Below, in pieces: positions 6,168-12,936 of a stretch of DNA of 31,522 nt; positions within the stretch are counted from its first letter, which is position 1, and each line of letters begins with the position of its first letter. The stretch lies in IMG/VR virus record IMGVR_UViG_3300009285_003480, positions 1 to 31,522 of that record. One strand, written 5' to 3'. Under the pieces are notes generated by a model. The model made no database searches and was not told the DNA's origin. It worked only from the letters and a program-made list of their open reading frames with translations. The position numbers were made by a program, and so were the translations under genes. Source of the DNA: a virus.

Positions 6168-6853
6168 GTAAGCCCCGCATCCAGCGCCGCCTTGAGATCC
6201 AGGGCGCTTTTCTCGTTCACGGTCAATTCCACGAAGCGCGGCACTTCGCCGCCGTCGTTGACGAACCCCGGCTTCGCCCGGTTGCGATCCACGCCACCCT
6301 TGATGCCCCACACTACAGCCTTCGATGTGTGCTGCCAGACCGTCCAACTCTTCCACGGCGTCGGCAGTAGCGGTTCGTTGGCCGTGGTGTAGTTCGCCGC
6401 CCACAGCGGGTGCTCGGCAAGCGCTGGCGAGTTGGCGCACAACTTCTTCCAGTAGTAGGCCGATGTGTAGATCAGCGGACGCCGCAGCCAGCGCGCTTCG
6501 ATCTCCTGGGCACAGCGCAACACACGTAGCGCCAGCGGCTCGCCCAGTTTCTTAGCCTTATCGTCCTCGAAGTCCAGCATGGGCGGCATCCAGTCCGAGC
6601 TGGCGGCCAAGGCGATCCTGGTGAAATGGATCGCCTGCTGCACAGGATCGGCCGCGTCTCGGTAGAGGTGATAGGCGCAGAACGGCAGACCCGCGGCGCG
6701 TGCGCCGGCGGCGTGCTTGGCGAACATGGCGTCGGTGATAGCTGTGCCTTCCGATGCCTTGGCGTAGACAAAATCGATGCCGTCTTGCGCCACGAGTTTC
6801 CAGTCGATGTCGCCTTGCCAGTGCGACACGTCGATTCCAATGGAGTACGGCAT
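6164..6853 (-). CDS. GH25 lysozyme endolysin (229 aa)
   Basis: The protein starts MPYSIGIDVSHWQGDIDWKL, the classic opening of glycoside hydrolase family 25 (Chalaropsis-type muramidase). D8 in GIDVSHWQG and D94 with E96 in MLDFED are the expected active-site acids. The length matches a single GH25 catalytic domain, and no separate wall-binding domain or signal peptide is visible. It would cleave the MurNAc-GlcNAc bond of peptidoglycan from the cytoplasmic side after holin action. AGGAG lies 7 nt before the ATG. Downstream genes overlap it; a small membrane protein lies just upstream, and the holin-like gene is at 8128-8382. Confidence 0.93.
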   Translation of the reverse strand: MPYSIGIDVSHWQGDIDWKLVAQDGIDFVYAKASEGTAITDAMFAKHAAGARAAGLPFCAYHLYRDAADPVQQAIHFTRIALAASSDWMPPMLDFEDDKAKKLGEPLALRVLRCAQEIEARWLRRPLIYTSAYYWKKLCANSPALAEHPLWAANYTTANEPLLPTPWKSWTVWQHTSKAVVWGIKGGVDRNRAKPGFVNDGGEVPRFVELTVNEKSALDLKAALDAGLT

Positions 6854-6863
6854 GTCTCAACTC

Positions 6864-6986
6864 CTATCCCGCAAACAGGCCGAAGATGATGATAGCCATC
6901 ATGCCCAGCGCGATGGTAAGCCAGATCGCCACGACCATAGCAAGGCACGATAGGGACTTCTTGAGTACATTACTCACGTTGTTCAT
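6864..6986 (-). CDS. Small membrane protein, 40 aa, next to endolysin
   Basis: The frame starts at ATG 6986 (MNNVSNVLKKSLSCLAMVVA) or at an in-frame GTG 9 nt later, which has better spacing from AAAAAGG. The rest is a hydrophobic helix (IWLTIALGMMAIIIFGLFAG). One or two membrane segments with a short basic N-terminus, directly upstream of the endolysin, make a holin/antiholin-like role plausible. The same could apply to the protein at 8128-8382. The first 17 nt overlap the upstream gene. Confidence 0.5.
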   Translation of the reverse strand: MNNVSNVLKKSLSCLAMVVAIWLTIALGMMAIIIFGLFAG

Positions 6987-7278
6987 CCTTTTTGATGGGC
7001 CAGTAAACGAACGTCCTGGCCTGTCCATCGTTCCTTGTGTGACGGAGCCACTTGCCTTGTTCAACCAGAGCACGGAGAACATTGGCCATGGGCCGTTCTT
7101 TGACACCCGCGAGTTCGGCCCATTGGCGGGCGGTCTTTGCGTATTCGGGAATTGCATCGACCGCGAGTAGAGCGCGCAGGTCCGCAACGATCTCATCGTC
7201 GGACGGGAGATCAATGTACTGGATATTGGTTCCCGCACCGACTTGCGTCGCCACAAGCACCGGCAAGTCGTCGTTCAT
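6970..7278 (-). CDS. Winged-helix-like DNA-binding protein (102 aa)
   Basis: ATG 7278 overlaps the phosphoesterase stop as ATGA. Residues ~30-100 contain three helices and a wing-like ending (ALLAVDAIPEYAKTARQWAE, GVKERPMANVLRALVEQGKW, then RHTRNDGQARTFVYWPI). The pattern 'helix, RQWAELAGVKERPMANVLRAL, strand turn' resembles small winged-HTH proteins. DNA binding is inferred. It could be a local regulator of the lysis genes. Confidence 0.45.
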   Translation of the reverse strand: MNDDLPVLVATQVGAGTNIQYIDLPSDDEIVADLRALLAVDAIPEYAKTARQWAELAGVKERPMANVLRALVEQGKWLRHTRNDGQARTFVYWPIKKDEQRE

Positions 7279-8063
7279 GCCTTGATCGCCTGCTTGCCGA
7301 ACTCGCGGCGCTTCCAAACCTGCTTTCCCCATGACCACGACTCCTTGTCTTGAATGTCAAACCACACGAACCCAAAATCGACGGTACCGGACATGATGCG
7401 GGCGCCGAACTTCGTGCCATAGCCCTGAAGTCCGGGCGTCGTCAGCGCCAGCCAGTCGGGGCCGCCGCAGAATCCGTGGTAGTGGACGTGCGACCGGATC
7501 AGGACGTGCGCCTTTGGGTACTCGCCGTACTCCGCCCACAGGACGGACCATAGGCGGTCGCGCGCCAGCGCCGTGAAGCGGCCGTGCGGGACCTGCGATC
7601 CAGAAATGTGGTGCTTCAGGTGGAAGATCAGGCCGTTGACATCAATCCATTGCTGCGAGTTGATGCCGGCGCCGGTCCGCACGGCGATCTGGTCTTCCCA
7701 GTCCTCGCCTTTGCCGGTGTGGTATCCGGTGCCGTACGTCATGAATGTGGACTTCGCCGCAACAGTCTCGACGACGGCGACGGCCATATCGACCTGTTCG
7801 TTGCGGTCCGATGTAAGCAACTCGGTGCCGCCGGAGCGTTCGCCTTTGCCTTCAATGCAATCGGCGTTGACGAACAGGATGTCGATGGGCTGTAGTTCCT
7901 TGACCTTCTCGGAGAAGAGCCGCCAGTAGAGCGTGCGCAGCGCGGAGAGCTTGTAGCCGGGGGTGTCGGGGGTATAGCGCGGGTTGAAGTCGGGGTGGGT
8001 CAGTCCAACCTGATGGCCGCAGTGGAAGTCGCTGATCACCAGTACGCGCTTTGACTTAGTCAC
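7275..8063 (-). CDS. Calcineurin-like metallophosphoesterase (262 aa)
   Basis: Residues 7-17 read VLVISDFHCGH, motif I (D12, H14). NADCIEG (near 66-72) stands where the GD motif is expected. GTGYHTG replaces the usual GNHD, and HHISG with SHVHYHG supply the later metal-binding histidines. The two-metal site is largely intact, although motifs II and III vary from the consensus. The family hydrolyses phosphomono- or diesters; phage members are usually annotated without a substrate. A long loop (residues 20-60) separates motif I from the core. It lies between the holin-like and winged-helix genes. Confidence 0.85.
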   Translation of the reverse strand: MTKSKRVLVISDFHCGHQVGLTHPDFNPRYTPDTPGYKLSALRTLYWRLFSEKVKELQPIDILFVNADCIEGKGERSGGTELLTSDRNEQVDMAVAVVETVAAKSTFMTYGTGYHTGKGEDWEDQIAVRTGAGINSQQWIDVNGLIFHLKHHISGSQVPHGRFTALARDRLWSVLWAEYGEYPKAHVLIRSHVHYHGFCGGPDWLALTTPGLQGYGTKFGARIMSGTVDFGFVWFDIQDKESWSWGKQVWKRREFGKQAIKA

Positions 8064-8089
8064 TTGGTCACCTATCCTGTTGTGATGTA

Positions 8090-8117
8090 GGGGCCGGCCC
8101 GCCTCAGAACCGGCCCC
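8090..8117. terminator. GC-rich hairpin between phosphoesterase and holin-like genes
   Basis: GGGGCCGG (8090-8097) pairs perfectly with CCGGCCCC (8110-8117) around a 12-nt loop. No T-run follows on either strand, so an intrinsic terminator is not proven. It could stabilise an mRNA 3' end or pause transcription between the holin-like gene and the phosphoesterase. Confidence 0.4.
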
Positions 8118-8127
8118 TCCCCGACGC

Positions 8128-8382
8128 CTAGAGCTTGGCGACGATCAACTTGTACAAGATCGTTGCGACGGAAAACGCAAGACCGATCTTCTCAACGATG
8201 TTGGTCAGATCGATGGGCAAAATCTGGCCGGTGATTGCCAGCGCGGCGATGGACAGGACAGCCGACACGACGGCGGTCAGGATCAACGCGAGGTCGCCTT
8301 CCCACCCGAGAAGTTTCTTGAGGTATTGCACGAGCGGGACACCGATAACGCCAGCGAGAACAGCAAGCAATGCTTCGTTCAT
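8128..8382 (-). CDS. Holin-like protein (84 aa)
   Basis: ATG 8382 follows GGAGAAACCAC. Hydrophobic segments are at ~3-21 (EALLAVLAGVIGVPLVQYL), ~30-54 (DLALILTAVVSAVLSIAALA) and ~64-84 (VEKIGLAFSVATILYKLIVA), separated by short charged turns (KKLLGWEGD). Small size, two or three membrane helices and a position near the endolysin fit a holin that opens the membrane at lysis. Some phage proteins of this shape are only named 'holin' by similarity, so function is inferred from topology and context. Confidence 0.65.
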   Translation of the reverse strand: MNEALLAVLAGVIGVPLVQYLKKLLGWEGDLALILTAVVSAVLSIAALAITGQILPIDLTNIVEKIGLAFSVATILYKLIVAKL

Positions 8383-8392
8383 GTGGTTTCTC

Positions 8393-8680
8393 CTATTTGA
8401 TGATGTTCAGAACGTTGGCGACAATACTGCCGACCAAACCGATGGAGCCCAGGACGCCGAGCTTGACGTTCGTCTTGGCTTGCTCAAGGCGCAATGCTTC
8501 TATTTCCGTTCGATGGGTCTCCTCCTTTGTGGACATGCGCGACTGGAGCTGGTAGAGCTCGCGCAGGCATGCGGCTACCCACAACCATTTCTGGTCGTGG
8601 GGGATCTGCGGAAGTTCTTTACCGTCACGCAAGAACTCTATGGTCTGGTCGAAGAGCGGGTTGGCGGGCATGGTGGCCAT
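8393..8680 (-). CDS. Coiled-coil membrane protein, 95 aa, leaderless start
   Basis: The protein has a soluble N-terminus (MATMPANPLFDQTIEFLRDG), an amphipathic coiled coil at ~45-72 (YQLQSRMSTKEETHRTEIEA) and a C-terminal membrane helix (GVLGSIGLVGSIVANVLNII). C-terminally anchored coiled-coil proteins next to holins can act as antiholins or haemolysin-XhlA-like factors; the order (coiled coil then one membrane helix) matches XhlA, but similarity is only in layout. The ATG lies exactly 6 nt after a predicted -10 box, so its mRNA may lack a leader. It is directly upstream of the holin-like gene. Confidence 0.55.
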   Translation of the reverse strand: MATMPANPLFDQTIEFLRDGKELPQIPHDQKWLWVAACLRELYQLQSRMSTKEETHRTEIEALRLEQAKTNVKLGVLGSIGLVGSIVANVLNIIK

Positions 8681-8686
8681 ACGTCC

Positions 8687-8715
8687 ATTCTACAATGATT
8701 AGAACTTTGCGTCAA
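8687..8715 (-). promoter_or_regulatory. Leftward sigma70-type promoter for a leaderless transcript (XhlA-like/holin genes)
   Basis: On the minus strand TTGACG (8715-8710) is separated by 17 nt from TAGAAT (8692-8687). The ATG at 8680 lies 6 nt beyond the -10 box, so transcription would begin at or next to the A of the start codon. The -35 box starts immediately after the stop codon of the repeat protein at 8716-9141. This would let holin-region genes be expressed separately from the upstream operon. Confidence 0.6.
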
Positions 8716-9141
8716 CTACTCCGGGAAGATCGTCGTGCCGTCCCACGGGCAGTCCGGGCACTCAAGGATGTGGAGCGCTTCGATCTGGGGGAGGCATTCG
8801 TCATAGGCCTTATCGTAGGCGTCCCAGGCCTTGTCGTAGGCGAGGTAGGCGGCATCGGCCTTGTCGAGGGCGGCACAGGCCTTGGCGTAGGCGGCATCGG
8901 CCTTGGCGAGGGCGGCACAGGCCTTGGCGTAGGCGTCATAGGCCTTGGCGAGGGCGACACCGGCTTTGACGAGCCGGCGGGGAAGGGCGCCCTGGACGGG
9001 CTTGAGAAGGCGGAGGCGGGTCTCGACTTCGTACTTGGGCTTCTCTGTTTGGATGTAGTCGATCCGCTCCTGGATGTCGTCGGACCACTCGAGGAGGAAG
9101 CCTCCGTGGTGGATGTGCCAGAAGGGGGAGTAGATGGTCAT
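8716..9141 (-). CDS. KAxxAY heptad-repeat protein, copy A (141 aa)
   Basis: Start ATG 9141 (AAGGAA upstream, ATGA overlap with the preceding gene). The protein has three parts: a conserved N-terminus (WHIHHGGFLLEWSDDIQERI, then LRLLKPVQGALP), about eight 7-residue repeats (AKAYDAY, AKACAAL, AKADAAY, DKADAAY) at ~58-110, and a conserved C-terminus (ECLPQIEALHILECPDCPWD, GTTIFPE) with a CPDCPW knuckle. The repeats would form a long Ala-rich helix or coiled coil. This is one of four paralogues in the window and has the fewest repeats. Two Cys-containing repeats (AKACAAL) occur only here. Family function unknown. Confidence 0.75.
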   Translation of the reverse strand: MTIYSPFWHIHHGGFLLEWSDDIQERIDYIQTEKPKYEVETRLRLLKPVQGALPRRLVKAGVALAKAYDAYAKACAALAKADAAYAKACAALDKADAAYLAYDKAWDAYDKAYDECLPQIEALHILECPDCPWDGTTIFPE

Positions 9142-9458
9142 GATATTTCCTTCAGCCACTCTGGTTGCAAGCGTTCCGCCGTCCAGTCCTGGCGGCCTTT
9201 CCCGCAGACGACGTAACGAGTTCCGTTGTCTCTCTCGACGATCATGCCCAGCGGCCACACCCCGCCCCGCAGGCTACAGCGGAAATCGGTTACGGGGAAC
9301 ATGCGACCGCGCATAACATCGATGTGTGGCGCCCAGATCACCTTAAACCACGTCTGCCGCAATTTCTTTGGCATCGTACAGTCCGAACAATTCTTGCCGT
9401 GATAGGCGGGGAACGCCTCTGGATCTTTCTCCTTGCCGCAACGTTTACAGCGTATCAC
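9138..9458 (-). CDS. Zinc-finger-like protein (106 aa), GTG start
   Basis: GTG 9458 is placed by the CGGAG motif that overlaps the stop of repeat protein B. The N-terminus, IRCKRCGKEKDPEAFPAYHG then KNCSDCTMPKK, has two CxxC pairs and resembles the zinc ribbon at the start of phage HNH/endonuclease VII-type proteins ('C..C....P...F'). No HNH core follows. The second half is beta-rich (WPLGMIVERDNGTRYVVCGK). It lies between repeat proteins A and B and overlaps A by ATGA. Confidence 0.6.
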   Translation of the reverse strand: MIRCKRCGKEKDPEAFPAYHGKNCSDCTMPKKLRQTWFKVIWAPHIDVMRGRMFPVTDFRCSLRGGVWPLGMIVERDNGTRYVVCGKGRQDWTAERLQPEWLKEIS

Positions 9459-9464
9459 TGGTTG

Positions 9465-10007
9465 CTACTCCGGGAAGATGGTGAACCCGTCCCACGGGCA
9501 GTCCGGGCACTCCAGGGCGTGAAGCGCTTCGATTTGGGGGAGGTACTTGTCGTAGGCCTTGCGGTAGGCGTCCCAGTCCTTGCCGAAGGCGTCCCAGTCC
9601 TTGTCGTAGGCGGCTTTGGCCTTGTCGTAGGCGGCTTTGGCCTTGTCGCGGGCGTCTCCGGCCTTGACGTAGGCGTCCCAGTCCTTGCCGAAGGCGTCCC
9701 AGGCCTTGTCGTAGGCGGCTTTGGCCTTGTCGCGGGCGTCTCCGGCCTTGACGTAGGCGTCCCTGGCCTTGACGTAGGCGTCCCAGGCCTTGGCGTTGGC
9801 GTCCTCGGCCTTGCCGCGGGCGTCTCCGGCCTTGACGAGTTTCGGCGGTAGGGCGCCCTGGACGGGCTTGAGAAGGCGCAGTCGGATCTCGACCTCGTGC
9901 TTGGGCTTCTCTGCTTGGATGAAGTCGATCCGCTCCTGGATGTCGTCGGACCACTCCAGGAGGAAGTCTTTGTGGTGGATGTGCCAGTAGGGTTTGTAGG
10001 TGGTCAT
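9465..10007 (-). CDS. KAxxAY heptad-repeat protein, copy B (180 aa)
   Basis: Same architecture as copy A: N-terminus MTTYKPYWHIHHKDFLLEWS, about fourteen heptads at ~58-155 (VKAGDAR, DKAKAAY, DKAWDAF, GKDWDAY, VKARDAY) and C-terminus LPQIEALHALECPDCPWDGF-TIFPE. Blocks of several heptads recur (VKAGDAR-DKAKAAY-DKAWDAF-GKDWDAY), as expected from duplication of 21-bp units in steps larger than one. The Trp- and Lys-rich repeats suggest an amphipathic helix. Its last codons supply the ribosome-binding site of the next gene. Confidence 0.75.
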   Translation of the reverse strand: MTTYKPYWHIHHKDFLLEWSDDIQERIDFIQAEKPKHEVEIRLRLLKPVQGALPPKLVKAGDARGKAEDANAKAWDAYVKARDAYVKAGDARDKAKAAYDKAWDAFGKDWDAYVKAGDARDKAKAAYDKAKAAYDKDWDAFGKDWDAYRKAYDKYLPQIEALHALECPDCPWDGFTIFPE

Positions 10008-10014
10008 AGTTGCC

Positions 10015-10329
10015 TTAGTCCGAGATCATCTTCGTTGCGAACGCGGCGGCTTCGAGCGCGGATGCGCCCTCGGCGCGCCTGGAACGGTAGTGCATGAGAG
10101 CCTCTTTCAAGGCGGGGTTGTTGGCAACCGGAGCCGGCGGCCGGAAGGGCAGCAGGTTCAGAAGCGCCACAACGTGCCTTGGGTGGGCATCTTCTGGGAT
10201 GGCTTTGATATCCATCATCCATGCGATGTCTTCGCTGTCGATGTCGTCCGCAGTCCATTCCGCCGCTGTCTCGAAGCGCGCGTCGATGTCGTTCCCGGAC
10301 TCATTGTGAGCCGTCTGGGTTACGGTCAC
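10015..10329 (-). CDS. Hypothetical acidic 104-aa protein, GTG start
   Basis: GTG 10329 overlaps the upstream stop as GTGA. The protein is acidic at first (NESGNDIDARFETAAEWTAD, DIDSEDIAWMMDIKAIPEDA) and then helical and basic (ALKEALMHYRSRRAEGASAL). No motif recognised. It is the first gene after copy B and the last of a tightly coupled run from 11387. Confidence 0.5.
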   Translation of the reverse strand: MTVTQTAHNESGNDIDARFETAAEWTADDIDSEDIAWMMDIKAIPEDAHPRHVVALLNLLPFRPPAPVANNPALKEALMHYRSRRAEGASALEAAAFATKMISD

Positions 10330-10874
10330 GCTTTTGGGCGGACGCTCACGAGGTCCTTGTAGCGCTGGTCGCTATCGGGCTTCTGCTTGCCATAGCGCCA
10401 CGTGGCGATCCATGCGACGAGTTTCTGGCAAGGCAGCTCGCCGATGTCGTCCTGGACGGCCTCGACCATCTGCCACATCTGCACCTGGTCCGCCGCTGTG
10501 AACCGGACCTCAGGCCACTGCCCAGGACGGCCTTTGATGTTGGGGTACATCTCCAGAAGGTACTTGCCGTCCGGTTTCTTTTGAAGCGCGTATTGGAGGA
10601 TCTCCGTTTCGTGCAGGCCATCATCGTCAACCGGCGCGGCTTGTGATTTCGGCGGTCCGAGGCGTTCGCCTGGTTCCTTCGGCGGCTGAATGGCGCGTGT
10701 CACAATCGGTTCGGCCAGGTCGTCTACCATGGACTGGAACCAGCCGTATGCCGCCGATATCGCCGCGGCGGGGTCTTCGATGGCGCCGACTTGGAATCTG
10801 GCCGTCCAGAAGCGATGCGGAATACTGACTTCCGTCAGTGTCAGTCCGGCTTTCTTGACGTCACTGTAGGTCAT
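10326..10874 (-). CDS. Hypothetical 182-aa protein
   Basis: ATG 10874 overlaps the upstream stop as ATGA. The N-terminal ~55 residues (KKAGLTLTEVSIPHRFWTAR, GAIEDPAAAISAAYGWFQSM) form a compact alpha/beta unit, followed by a Pro-rich linker (PPKEPGERLGPPK) and a C-terminal region containing WPEVRFTAADQVQMWQMVEA and a Lys/Arg-rich end. It is not recognised. A two-part protein with a flexible linker would suit a DNA- or partner-binding role, but nothing shows which. Confidence 0.5.
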   Translation of the reverse strand: MTYSDVKKAGLTLTEVSIPHRFWTARFQVGAIEDPAAAISAAYGWFQSMVDDLAEPIVTRAIQPPKEPGERLGPPKSQAAPVDDDGLHETEILQYALQKKPDGKYLLEMYPNIKGRPGQWPEVRFTAADQVQMWQMVEAVQDDIGELPCQKLVAWIATWRYGKQKPDSDQRYKDLVSVRPKA

Positions 10875-11053
10875 TGCTTATTCTCCTCAATCTGTCGCGC
10901 CAAGACAATGCCGACTTTATCTTGGCGGCGCAACTCGACTGATGTCCAGCCGTATGTCTTGGCGAGGTACTCCCGGATCTTTTGATCGTCGTATTTCGCA
11001 TCCATGGCGCGCCACAGACACAGACTGTCGTCGCATCGTTCGTCTTGGTCCAT
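10871..11053 (-). CDS. Hypothetical 60-aa protein
   Basis: ATG 11053 lies 2 nt after the preceding stop and the 3' end overlaps the next gene by ATGA. The sequence MDQDERCDDSLCLWRAMDAK then YDDQKIREYLAKTYGWTSVE is acidic at first and basic at the end (RRQDKVGIVLARQIEENKQ). The middle helix pair could be a small HTH-like unit (IREYLAKTYGWTSVELRRQ). Function unknown. Confidence 0.5.
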   Translation of the reverse strand: MDQDERCDDSLCLWRAMDAKYDDQKIREYLAKTYGWTSVELRRQDKVGIVLARQIEENKQ

Positions 11054-11054
11054 A

Positions 11055-11387
11055 CTAATTCAGTCCTATGAGTGGGCTATCGGCGCGCCAGATGCGGTTG
11101 TTGAGGTGGCCCATGAACACAATGGAGATGTAGCGCGCGCCGCATCGCGGATAGCGCTTCATGTCGTCGGATACGGCGGTGGCTGTGATCTCATACTGGT
11201 CGATGCGGACGACATCGGGGACAAGCAATTGGGCGTCAAGGCTATTCTTCTTCATGGTGTCATTGTCGCGCATGCGGTGCGGCGCGGCAATAGTACTATA
11301 GTACTGTTCACCTGCACTCGCCGCAACGCGAAGGCACGAATCTAACAGTCGCTTCTGAAGCGTTGGAGTCAGGATAGAAGGTTTCAT
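11055..11387 (-). CDS. Hypothetical 110-aa protein with paired AGTACT motifs in its coding region
   Basis: ATG 11387 overlaps the preceding stop by ATGA and has AGAGGA 8 nt upstream. Later starts at 11273 or 11255 are possible. The C-terminal 65 residues are beta-rich (DAQLLVPDVVRIDQYEITAT, ARYISIVFMGHLNNRIW). Two TAGTACTA-type palindromes at 11291-11306 lie within the coding sequence, just upstream of the later starts, and include TACTAT boxes on the minus strand. These could give an internal promoter. No family recognised. Confidence 0.45.
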   Translation of the reverse strand: MKPSILTPTLQKRLLDSCLRVAASAGEQYYSTIAAPHRMRDNDTMKKNSLDAQLLVPDVVRIDQYEITATAVSDDMKRYPRCGARYISIVFMGHLNNRIWRADSPLIGLN

Positions 11388-11584
11388 ATTCCCAGTCCTC
11401 TTGGGGCTGCCATGATCCGCGGCATGGCGATATCGCGCAGATAGGTCACGCTCAGATCGAGTCCGACGAACTGCCGGCCGTGCTTCTGCGCCACAACGCC
11501 GACAGTCCCGCTTCCGCAGAACGGATCCAAGACCACCGCGGGTACTGGCTCAGCGTCATGATCACAGGTAGGGCGCCAGCCTGT
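11384..11584 (-). pseudogene. C-terminal remnant of a beta-class DNA methyltransferase
   Basis: The frame ending at 11384 encodes TGWRPTCDHDAEPVPAVVLD followed by PFCGSGTVGVVAQKHGRQFV and GLDLSVTYLRDIAMPRI. DPFCGSGT is motif I (SAM binding) of DNA N4/N6 methyltransferases of the circularly permuted beta class, where it sits at the C-terminus. The catalytic N-terminal part (S/DPPY motif, target recognition) is absent: upstream of ~11584 the same frame reads nonsense opposite the RNase H gene. It therefore looks like the 3' end of a deleted gene. It overlaps the following gene by ATGA, which shows the old operon junction survived. Confidence 0.65.
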
Positions 11585-12018
11585 TGTTGTAGTGTGAGTG
11601 ACGCCGCACGGTAGCGGCCCAGTCGGTCGGCGACGAGATTGCGTTCTCGCGGTACCCAGGCAAACGCGACCGCCGTAAAACGGGAGGCCAATTCGGCGGC
11701 TTCGCGATGCAATGCGCGCAAGCGCGCTCTGCATCCCCACTCCCCGCGCATCTGGTTGATAACCAGCTTACTATCTCCAATCGCCTCGATATGCGTCACA
11801 CGCAGCGAGACTGCCGCGCGCAAGCCGTGGATGAGGCCCATGTACTCAGCTACATTGTTCGTCCATCCCTCGCCTCGGCCTAACCAATGCGATCCGCTGT
11901 CCAGCATGTCCCCATCACCACCCCACAGCACATAGCTGCATGATGCGTCGCCCCCCGGATTCATCGTGATAGCACCGTCGAAGTAAAGTCTCGTGTGCCA
12001 ACTTGGGTATGCGTTCAT
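11452..12018 (-). CDS. Ribonuclease H-like protein (188 aa) with a foreign C-terminus
   Basis: ATG 12018 follows GAGGCGAC. Residues 1-145 match RNase HI/reverse-transcriptase-like RNase H: RLYFDGAITMNPGGDASCSY (D14), NNVAEYMGLIHGL (E58), IEAIGDSKLVINQMRGEW (D82) and VPRERNLVADRLGRY (D131). All four metal-binding acids are present, so it may cut RNA in RNA-DNA hybrids, such as replication primers. From about residue 146 the frame runs through DNA that codes for methyltransferase motif I in another frame. The last ~40 residues (RWSWIRSAEAGLSALWRRST) are probably not original. Confidence 0.75.
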   Translation of the reverse strand: MNAYPSWHTRLYFDGAITMNPGGDASCSYVLWGGDGDMLDSGSHWLGRGEGWTNNVAEYMGLIHGLRAAVSLRVTHIEAIGDSKLVINQMRGEWGCRARLRALHREAAELASRFTAVAFAWVPRERNLVADRLGRYRAASLTLQQQAGALPVIMTLSQYPRWSWIRSAEAGLSALWRRSTAGSSSDSI

Positions 12019-12474
12019 GTCGCCTCATGCAGCGTGCGTTAGCGTTGTGTGACGCTTTTCTAAGGGCTATCGGTTGCTTTTCATGGTGATTACCGCGAAG
12101 CAGTGTGGTTCTTCGTACCCGTTTACCCGCAATGACTCGCCCTCCGGGACGGGGCGGACGTGTTTACCCGCTGTCGTCATTACCGTGGACAGCCCACGCC
12201 TCTACCGGCGGCTCATCGCTCGCTTGCGAACGCGCCCAGGTCGGGAGTCTTACCGCATTCGCCACCGGCCCCATCCCGCGTCACGGGCATCTGCCTTTCG
12301 GCTCTGGGGGGTTTGCCCACTGCCGCTTCCCCGGAGGGTCAGTTGCGGCGATATAGGGGGCTATGTTTGCCCACTGCCGCATTTCCCTTCAGGGTTACTC
12401 GCGGCATATCCGGGGCCGTGCTGACAGCCACTATCCCTAGGCCAAGCGAAGCTATCGGGGTTGTCGGCTGGTGT
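12019..12474. other. 456-bp gene-free region with four GTTTRCCCRC + stem-loop units
   Basis: No convincing gene is visible on either strand; plus-strand frames here lack ribosome-binding sites and domain features. GTTTACCCGC occurs at 12121-12130 and 12162-12171 and GTTTGCCCAC at 12311-12320 and 12365-12374. Each is followed by an inverted repeat: CGCCC/GGGCG, GCTGTC/GACAGC, GCCGC/GCGGC and GCCGC/GCGGC. The last two units share 15 bp (GTTTGCCCACTGCCGC). This could be a replication origin, a protein-binding control region or structured RNA. Confidence 0.5.
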
Positions 12475-12936
12475 TCACGAACAGCAAACGACTTCTTTGG
12501 TAAATCCGTGAACTTGTTGCGCGTACTGGAACCATGCGCGCGCGTAGCGTTTCACGCGTGCACGGCTGGCGGACGAAGAACTCACCGACCAGCGGCCATT
12601 GCGATAAACTGACATACGTGCAGGCTGGCCGGGCTGTCCCCAGAGAAAGACGACCGTGTAGGATGGGCGCTTGCACAGGGGGCAAAGCAGTTTTGCTTTC
12701 TCGGACCACAGCTTGCCCTGGGCAAAGCCGATCTCCTCGTTGGGGCTTTTGCCTTCGATAGCGAGTAGGTGGCCGTGTCTTTCAACCTCGAAGTCTATGT
12801 CGCCGCCGCGGATCTTCCCGTCGAAGCAGTCATTCAGCCAGTGCCACGGCCACAGCTTGATGAGGAAGCCCCGCACAGTGCGCAAGTTGCCAAAGGGGGC
12901 ATCGAGCTGGTCGGGATCAATAGCGTCTAACGACAT
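12475..12936 (-). CDS. Probable PD-(D/E)XK nuclease with zinc pair (153 aa)
   Basis: I place the start at ATG 12936 (GGAG 7 nt upstream), overlapping the methyltransferase gene by 20 nt. The protein reads LRTVRGFLIKLWPWHWLNDC, then GGDIDFEVERHGHLLAIEGK with D46/D48, E61 and K63 as a D...ExK nuclease core, and FAQGKLWSEKAKLLCPLCKR with a CxxC. The C-terminus is basic (ASRARVKRYARAWFQYAQQV). The fold resembles small phage restriction-like or Holliday-junction-type nucleases. Pairing with an adenine methyltransferase invites thought of a restriction-modification role, but neighbouring position is the only support. Confidence 0.55.
   Translation of the reverse strand: MSLDAIDPDQLDAPFGNLRTVRGFLIKLWPWHWLNDCFDGKIRGGDIDFEVERHGHLLAIEGKSPNEEIGFAQGKLWSEKAKLLCPLCKRPSYTVVFLWGQPGQPARMSVYRNGRWSVSSSSASRARVKRYARAWFQYAQQVHGFTKEVVCCS

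Noticed and set aside
9142-9258. Upstream start for repeat protein A
   Set aside because: All four paralogues start just before WHIHH; the extra residues are a shadow of the zinc-finger gene and AAGGAA precedes ATG 9141.
12074-12612. Plus-strand frames across the gene-free region
   Set aside because: Three overlapping frames are open only because of high GC; they have no ribosome-binding site or recognisable protein features, and are filled with hairpins.
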